Source: Tolypothrix sp. NIES-4075
Lineage (GTDB): Bacteria; Cyanobacteriota; Cyanobacteriia; Cyanobacteriales; Nostocaceae
Reading direction: 5' to 3'
DNA: 64,000 bases
NCBI RefSeq assembly: GCF_002218085.1
Contig: NZ_BDUC01000009.1
Span: forward strand, 1-64,000
Shown: one piece after another, positions 59,874 to 64,000 of the stretch
Position numbering within the stretch: position 1 is the stretch's first letter
Layout: each line of letters starts with the position of its first letter
Notes under the pieces: generated by a model
Told to the model about the DNA's origin: nothing
What the model saw: the letters and a program-made list of their open reading frames with translations, nothing else
Databases searched by the model: none
Made by a program: the position numbers and the translations under genes

Positions 59874-60593
59874 ATGACTAAATCAAGTAATGATAAATTA
59901 GTTCCGATAATCCAAGAGTTACAAGCGTTTGCTTTTACTCAGCAAGGCTCGATGACTATTTTGCGATCGCTTGGCTACGGTCTGCTATTATTAGCGTTTT
60001 TTGACATCGTTGAGATGTTTGTCCCACCCAACTTTATGAACCCCGCTTGGGAATTTCAAACTTTTGGGGCACTGGTTGAACGAGTACCAGTTCCCTTAAT
60101 CGGTTTAGTGTTGGTATTTTTTGGAGAAATGAATTCGCGTTCAAAATGGGAATTCCCTATATTAAAGTTATTATCTTGGTTAACTTTGCTATTTGCATTA
60201 TTGTTTTTCTTACTAATTCCTTTAGGAGTTGGTAACACTCTGCGGCTGAATAATCAAAGCGCTGCTCAAATTAGTACTTTATCTAAGCAACAAATATCTC
60301 AAGCCGAACAGGTTGAAAAGCAACTGAACGAAGCTACACCACAACAAATTGATAATTTTATCAAAAGCCAAGGTCGCTCATTAAACGGCAAAAATCCAGA
60401 AGAATTAAAAACTCAAGTTTTATCAAAAGTTTCTCAAGCTAAGAAACAAATTAAAACTCAAGCTGAAGCTACTCAGTCTTCTCGAGGTTTAACTTTAATC
60501 AAGTCTTCTGTAAAATGGAATTTGGGAGCTTTAGTTGCTGGGGGTTTATTTATTAGTATTTGGAAAGGAACCGGCTGGGCAAGAAGTAATTGA
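59874..60593 (+). CDS. HpsJ-like, cyanoexosortase A-associated membrane protein
   Basis: 239 residues with several transmembrane segments: SLGYGLLLLAFFDIVEMFVPP, VERVPVPLIGLVLVFFG, FPILKLLSWLTLLFALLFFLLIP and, near the C-terminus, LGALVAGGLFISIWKG. A Gln/Glu/Lys-rich helical region lies in between (SKQQISQAEQVEKQLNEA). It resembles HpsJ, first named in the Nostoc punctiforme hormogonium polysaccharide locus and often next to exosortase A. It probably contributes to polysaccharide-linked surface protein assembly; mechanism unknown. Confidence 0.82.
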   Translation: MTKSSNDKLVPIIQELQAFAFTQQGSMTILRSLGYGLLLLAFFDIVEMFVPPNFMNPAWEFQTFGALVERVPVPLIGLVLVFFGEMNSRSKWEFPILKLLSWLTLLFALLFFLLIPLGVGNTLRLNNQSAAQISTLSKQQISQAEQVEKQLNEATPQQIDNFIKSQGRSLNGKNPEELKTQVLSKVSQAKKQIKTQAEATQSSRGLTLIKSSVKWNLGALVAGGLFISIWKGTGWARSN

Positions 60594-60602
60594 TCTTTTT
60601 AG

Positions 60603-60624
60603 TAGGCGTTTTCACGCCTATTTT
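60603..60624 (+). terminator. Intrinsic terminator
   Basis: TAGGCG (60603-60608) pairs with CGCCTA (60615-60620), followed by TTTT. A second stem TTCAGCA/TGCTGAA (60623-60629 with 60637-60643) follows at once. The rest of the gap to 60942 shows no gene. Confidence 0.7.
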
Positions 60625-60942
60625 CAGCAGTCTCCGTGCTGAACAAAAACTATTAAATACTAAGTACAAATAAAATCAGCTTTTTTTATTTTGACGTAAT
60701 TTATCCTGCTCAACAATCGCTTCTGGATATAGCGCGAAATTGCCAAAATATACATAACACAGACAACAGTTAAATTTGTGCTTCGCGCACTCAATTGGCT
60801 TTGTTTTGACTTGTTTTTTACCTCGACTGAAAACTGAAGATAGCTGCTAAACCATTTTTCTTGCTGTCGCTATGATTAATAAGGCAGCCAAATCAAGCTT
60901 GTTCACGCACAAGCTCTGCCATGCATCTACCCCAGGTAAAAA

Positions 60943-61296
60943 ATGGTAACAGTAGTTGTTATTATTAATCTTCTCATTTCCTTAATATTACTTTATATTG
61001 CTCGGCGAGTGTGGCAACTTAAAAAGCGGCTAGCGAATATAGCCAATCGCTTGGCTGCTGCTGAACGCTGCACTCATGCGGTACTTGACAAAGCACCGTC
61101 CAATATTTCTAGACGGCAGCAGAATATTCACAACTTGCGGCAGGGAAACCAGTCGATACAAGTACAAATTCAACAAGTGCGGCAAATATTCAGCCTGCTG
61201 CTTGTCGGACAGCAAATTCACGGGCGCTATTTTGTCAAACTTGGGTTAGGAACAAAATTTAAGAAAAAGATAGTAGTAAAATCAACTGAGAAATAA
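60943..61296 (+). CDS. Small membrane-anchored coiled-coil protein
   Basis: 117 residues. A single N-terminal transmembrane helix (VVIINLLISLILLYIA) is followed by a basic/amphipathic helical region (WQLKKRLANIANRLAAAERC, LRQGNQSIQVQIQQVRQIF). No catalytic motif. Precedes the YtxH gene by about 170 bp. Function unknown; possibly a membrane-associated structural protein. Confidence 0.6.
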   Translation: MVTVVVIINLLISLILLYIARRVWQLKKRLANIANRLAAAERCTHAVLDKAPSNISRRQQNIHNLRQGNQSIQVQIQQVRQIFSLLLVGQQIHGRYFVKLGLGTKFKKKIVVKSTEK

Positions 61297-61339
61297 AGGC
61301 AACAATTCCAGCTAGGATATTGTCACTTAAAAAAGATAA

Positions 61340-61384
61340 GTGAGCCAGCGCGGTCTTGGGGGTCTCCCCCATGAGCGACTGGCG
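61340..61384. repeat. 45-bp dispersed repeat, copy 2
   Basis: The reverse complement of the repeat at 15853-15897, with two differences, retaining the palindromic GGGGGAGACCCCC core. Confidence 0.85.
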
Positions 61385-61464
61385 AACTCCGAAGGAGTAA
61401 AATTATTTTGACTTGCAAGGCGTGAAAACCCACCTAAAATGGGTGTAAGGAGAAAAATAAGAAG

Positions 61465-61845
61465 ATGTCTAACAACCGTTCTGGAGTATTTATTGGCGGT
61501 TTGATGCTGGGAGCTACCATCGGTGCTTTGACCGGTTTACTGGCAGCTCCACGCACAGGGCGCGAAACGCGGAAAATATTGAAGAAATCTGCCGATGCTT
61601 TGCCAGAATTGGCAGAAGATTTATCAACAAGCGTCCAGATTCAGGCAGATCGTCTTTCTACCAGCGCAATGAAAAACTGGGATGAGACATTGGATCGATT
61701 GCGAGAAGCGATCGCCTCTGGGATAGATGCAACTGTGCGAGAAAGTCAAGTTTTAAAGCAAAAAACTGCACAAGAAAACCGAAGCGCGGCTTCTGTGCAA
61801 GTAGAAAATTCCGATTCCCGAACCTCAAATCTAGATCGCCCATAG
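61465..61845 (+). CDS. YtxH-domain protein
   Basis: 126 residues. The N-terminal GVFIGGLMLGATIGALTGLLAAPRTGRETR is the YtxH Gly-rich membrane segment with the AP.SG..T/R motif, followed by a helical, charged tail (DALPELAEDLSTSVQIQADRLS, RLREAIASGIDATVRESQ). It probably lies at the membrane and is often general-stress related; role here unknown. Forms a pair with the following gene, 11 bp downstream. Confidence 0.85.
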   Translation: MSNNRSGVFIGGLMLGATIGALTGLLAAPRTGRETRKILKKSADALPELAEDLSTSVQIQADRLSTSAMKNWDETLDRLREAIASGIDATVRESQVLKQKTAQENRSAASVQVENSDSRTSNLDRP

Positions 61846-61856
61846 ATAGCATAACT

Positions 61857-62408
61857 GTGATTGACCCCCTGTTTTGGCTGGGACTATCGATTCTTTTGGT
61901 CGCCGTTAGTTTAACTGCTGTTTTAATAGCGGCTATACCAGCTTTGCAGGAGCTAGCTAGAGCCGCCCGCAGTGCTGAAAAATTATTTGATACCCTCTCA
62001 CGAGAGTTACCGCCGACTCTAAATGCTATCCGCACCACTGGTATGGAAATCACTGACTTAACTGATGATGTCAGTGAAGGTGTTAAAAGTGCTAGTCAAG
62101 TTGTTCAACAAGTTGATCAAAGCCTGGATGGGGCTAAAAAGCAAGCGCAAAACGTTCAAATAGGCACGCGCAGCATATTTGTCGGCGTGAAAGCAGCCTG
62201 GAAAACCTTTACACGCCAAAAATCTCCTAGGCGACAAGTTGACCGTTTGTCACCCAATGCCTCATCAGCGCTGACGTTGCGAGAACGAGAAGCCAAGAGG
62301 CAACGCCAACGCAATGACAACGGTTACAATGACGCTGCTAGCTGGGATTTTGATGATGAAGATTCGTTGCCTCAATCCACTGCCCCTGAGGAATGGTCTG
62401 AGGACTAG
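61857..62408 (+). CDS. DUF948-like membrane protein
   Basis: 183 residues from GTG 61857. An N-terminal transmembrane helix (LGLSILLVAVSLTAVLIAA) is followed by a long helix with heptad-like pattern (ARAARSAEKLFDTLSRELPPTLNAIRTTGMEITDLTDDVSEG) and an acidic, disordered end. This is the usual companion of YtxH proteins. Likely membrane-associated; function unknown. Confidence 0.8.
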   Translation: MIDPLFWLGLSILLVAVSLTAVLIAAIPALQELARAARSAEKLFDTLSRELPPTLNAIRTTGMEITDLTDDVSEGVKSASQVVQQVDQSLDGAKKQAQNVQIGTRSIFVGVKAAWKTFTRQKSPRRQVDRLSPNASSALTLREREAKRQRQRNDNGYNDAASWDFDDEDSLPQSTAPEEWSED

Positions 62409-62538
62409 GGCATCGGGCATCGTCCAAGTGGGCATCGGGCAAGCGTCTAAGTAGGCAAGTGAAATACGTCTAGCTTCTTTTTATTCCCATTAAACAATTG
62501 CCCATTACCCATTACCCATTACCCATTACCCATTGCCC
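62409..62538. repeat. GGGCATC and CCCATTA tandem repeats
   Basis: GGCATCG-type units directly after the stop codon (62409-62445) and CCCATTA heptamers (62502-62535). Another inverted-type array at a gene end. Confidence 0.65.
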
Positions 62539-62681
62539 CAAAAATGAGGATGTGAAACAATGCTTTGATCTACACCATTAGATTAGAGTAAAGTAAACAA
62601 GTGTAAAGAAGTATCACTTTTACCGTATTCTTTTAAAACAACTTCTTTACGTCTACTGTTGAAATTTGTATAAAAACGTCC

Positions 62682-63491
62682 ATGCAGAATTGTTTTTGGC
62701 GACGAATTCTGGTATCGATTACTGTATTTTTCTTGGTTGGGTCAATTTGGGTGATGCATTCCCAAAGCGCACTGGCTTATGACAATCCTGAGTTACTACC
62801 TGACAAACCAACTCCAGTTGTAGATTTAGCCAAAACTCTCACCGACATTCAAGAAGAACAGCTTGTCAATGACCTAAATCAATTCCAAGCCGAAACCGGC
62901 TGGAAACTGAGAGTTTTGACTCAGTATGACCGCACCCCAGGTCGCGCAGTGATTAAATTTTGGGGTTTGGATGATAAAAGCATTCTGCTAGTTGCGGATT
63001 CCCGTGGGGGTAACATCCTCAGCTTTAGTGTCGGTGACGCAGTTTATGAACTTCTACCGCGCACTTTTTGGATCGAATTACAAACCCGCTTCGGTAACTT
63101 GTACTTTGTCCGAGAAGAAGGCGAAGACCAAGCGATTCTCCAAGCCTTACAATCAGTTAAAGGCTGTTTGCTTAAAGGGGGTTGCATTGCCGTTCCCGGA
63201 CTACCACGAGAGCAATGGATTCTTACCCTGATTAGCTCTGTACTTGGTGGGGTGATTTGTGGATTTGCAGGTCAACCCCGCAGCGATAAACAAGCATTTG
63301 CTTGGCAATGGGCTTTAATTTTCTCGCCTTTGTGGGGAATTTTGTTTATAGCCTTCGGTATTGGACCAGTAGTAACGCGGACGCAGGAATGGCTACCTAT
63401 AGTTCGTAATATCTCCGGTTTTCTGATTGGTGCGTTAGTTGCCTATCTCTCAGTTGTTTTCAGTCGGTCTTCTCCTAGTGCTGAGTCTTAA
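62682..63491 (+). CDS. psb32: TPM-domain protein, Psb32-like
   Basis: 269 residues. A signal/anchor (VSITVFFLVGSIWVMHSQSALA) is followed by the TPM domain (LPDKPTPVVDLAKTLTDIQEEQLVNDLNQFQAETGWKLRVLTQ, LLVADSRGGNILSFSVGDAVYELLP) and two to three C-terminal membrane helices. In cyanobacteria, Psb32 protects photosystem II and speeds its repair after light damage; that role is inferred from homology. The Cys pair KGCLLKGGC is unusual-looking but may be family-typical. Confidence 0.8.
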   Translation: MQNCFWRRILVSITVFFLVGSIWVMHSQSALAYDNPELLPDKPTPVVDLAKTLTDIQEEQLVNDLNQFQAETGWKLRVLTQYDRTPGRAVIKFWGLDDKSILLVADSRGGNILSFSVGDAVYELLPRTFWIELQTRFGNLYFVREEGEDQAILQALQSVKGCLLKGGCIAVPGLPREQWILTLISSVLGGVICGFAGQPRSDKQAFAWQWALIFSPLWGILFIAFGIGPVVTRTQEWLPIVRNISGFLIGALVAYLSVVFSRSSPSAES

Positions 63492-63575
63492 GGAGTTAGG
63501 AGTTATGAATTATGAGTTAAGAGTTTTTAATTAACTCCTAACTCCTAACTCCTCACTCCTAACTCCTAACTCTCT
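63491..63575. repeat. GGAGTTA/CCTAACT tandem repeat, inverted pair
   Basis: GGAGTTA units (63492-63520) followed by CTCCTAA units (63535-63573). Sits immediately after psb32 and can fold into a long hairpin. Confidence 0.7.
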
Positions 63576-63619
63576 ATTGCTGATAAGCTGTAAGCTGAAA
63601 GCAAATTGCGCTGATACCG

Positions 63620-64000
63620 ATGGAATGGCACGTAACTGATGCTCAAAGTTTGGCAATCATTGATAGTGAAATTGGCGAACATGTCTTTTCACCCGCAGAG
63701 TATGAAATTGTCCGACGTGTAATTTATGCAACGGCTGACTTTGAGTATAATTATTTAATTCGCTTTTCTGAACGTGCCTTGCAAGCTGGAGCAGCAGCAC
63801 TAGCGGCGCGTACCACGATTGTTGTTGATGTGCCGATGGTGCAAGTGGGTATCGCCCAACACATTCAAAATACCTTTGCCAATCCAGTATATTGCAGCAT
63901 GGAAGCGCTGACCCGTCCCCAAAAAGACAAAACTCGTGTTGCCTGGGGAATTGAAACTTTAGCTAAACGTTACCCAGAAGGCATTTATATTGTCGGTCAA
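63620..64000 (+). CDS. cobH: Precorrin-8X methylmutase, 5' part
   Basis: The gene begins at ATG 63620 and runs off the window after 127 codons. Translation reads MEWHVTDAQSLAIIDSEIG, then YATADFEYNYLIRFSERAL and AALAARTTIVVDVPMVQVGI, which are characteristic of CobH/CbiC. The enzyme moves a methyl group from C-11 to C-12 in the corrin ring during cobalamin synthesis. Confidence 0.92.
   Translation, partial: MEWHVTDAQSLAIIDSEIGEHVFSPAEYEIVRRVIYATADFEYNYLIRFSERALQAGAAALAARTTIVVDVPMVQVGIAQHIQNTFANPVYCSMEALTRPQKDKTRVAWGIETLAKRYPEGIYIVGQ

Noticed and set aside
1..64000. CRISPR array
   Set aside because: Tandem repeats here have 7-8-bp or 21-bp units without unique spacers of about 30-40 bp, and no cas genes occur.
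1..64000. tRNA, rRNA or tmRNA genes
   Set aside because: I looked for TTCGAATCC-type T-arms and for cloverleaf-like stems in the larger gaps, and found none.

Overview
The window looks like chromosomal DNA from a filamentous cyanobacterium, most likely Nostocales. The palindrome GCGATCGC (HIP1) recurs throughout. Several genes are cyanobacterial hallmarks: Calvin-cycle-type gap2, ictB, psb32, the efp-accB pair, a lumenal-type cyclophilin, cyanoexosortases A and B, and many Uma2 proteins. Short tandem G/C-biased repeats fill many gaps. I found no tRNA, rRNA, CRISPR array or prophage.

Region by region. 1-3100: a GT4 glycosyltransferase and an HD phosphohydrolase separated by a long gap. 3300-9904: the most unusual locus, a same-strand run equivalent to Salmonella STM4015-STM4014-STM4013-STM4012-STM4011 (leucine-rich-repeat-like protein, ATP-grasp protein, alkaline-phosphatase/sulfatase-fold hydrolase and two radical SAM enzymes). 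It carries an interrupted unknown gene in the middle and a 41-codon ORF in front; its biochemical role is not known to me. 9932-12818: two Uma2 proteins and a PlsC-type acyltransferase. 13102-18324: proS, DUF2993 and GerMN-type proteins, an ArsR regulator, accB and efp. 18352-20741: an apparently complete group II intron with a full maturase, inserted about 27 bp upstream of the efp start codon. 20975-30823: housekeeping genes (cyclophilin, thiL, gap2, nadD, murC-murB, YbaB, LMW phosphatase, response regulator, smpB). 31006-38529: a WGxxGxxG-type exported protein, ictB, a phototaxis-type receptor with a two-cysteine (DXCF) cyanobacteriochrome-like GAF domain, and a sensor kinase homologue whose phospho-accepting His is Gln. 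39415-46448: a polysaccharide/cyanoexosortase B module (DegT aminotransferase, exosortase B, its partner, a duplicated-domain export protein, a Wzc-like chain-length protein). 46550-53571: two rhomboids, an SDR, a TPR protein, two Uma2 proteins and uvrB. 53846-56443: small stress or hypothetical proteins, including one with exact 19-residue repeats. 57091-60593: the cyanoexosortase A module (PEP-CTERM protein, exosortase A, partner, HpsJ-like). 60943-64000: small membrane/coiled-coil proteins, psb32 and the start of cobH.

Themes. Two protein-sorting (exosortase) systems sit within 20 kb, next to polysaccharide export genes, pointing to a surface/exopolysaccharide role. Short repeats have spread between genes and also in frame into two conserved enzymes (the STM4012-type radical SAM protein and ThiL). 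Small mobile relics (MITE-like repeats and IS200/IS605-end-like hairpins) and the group II intron show continuing mobile-element activity. All assignments come from reading the sequence; no database search was possible.
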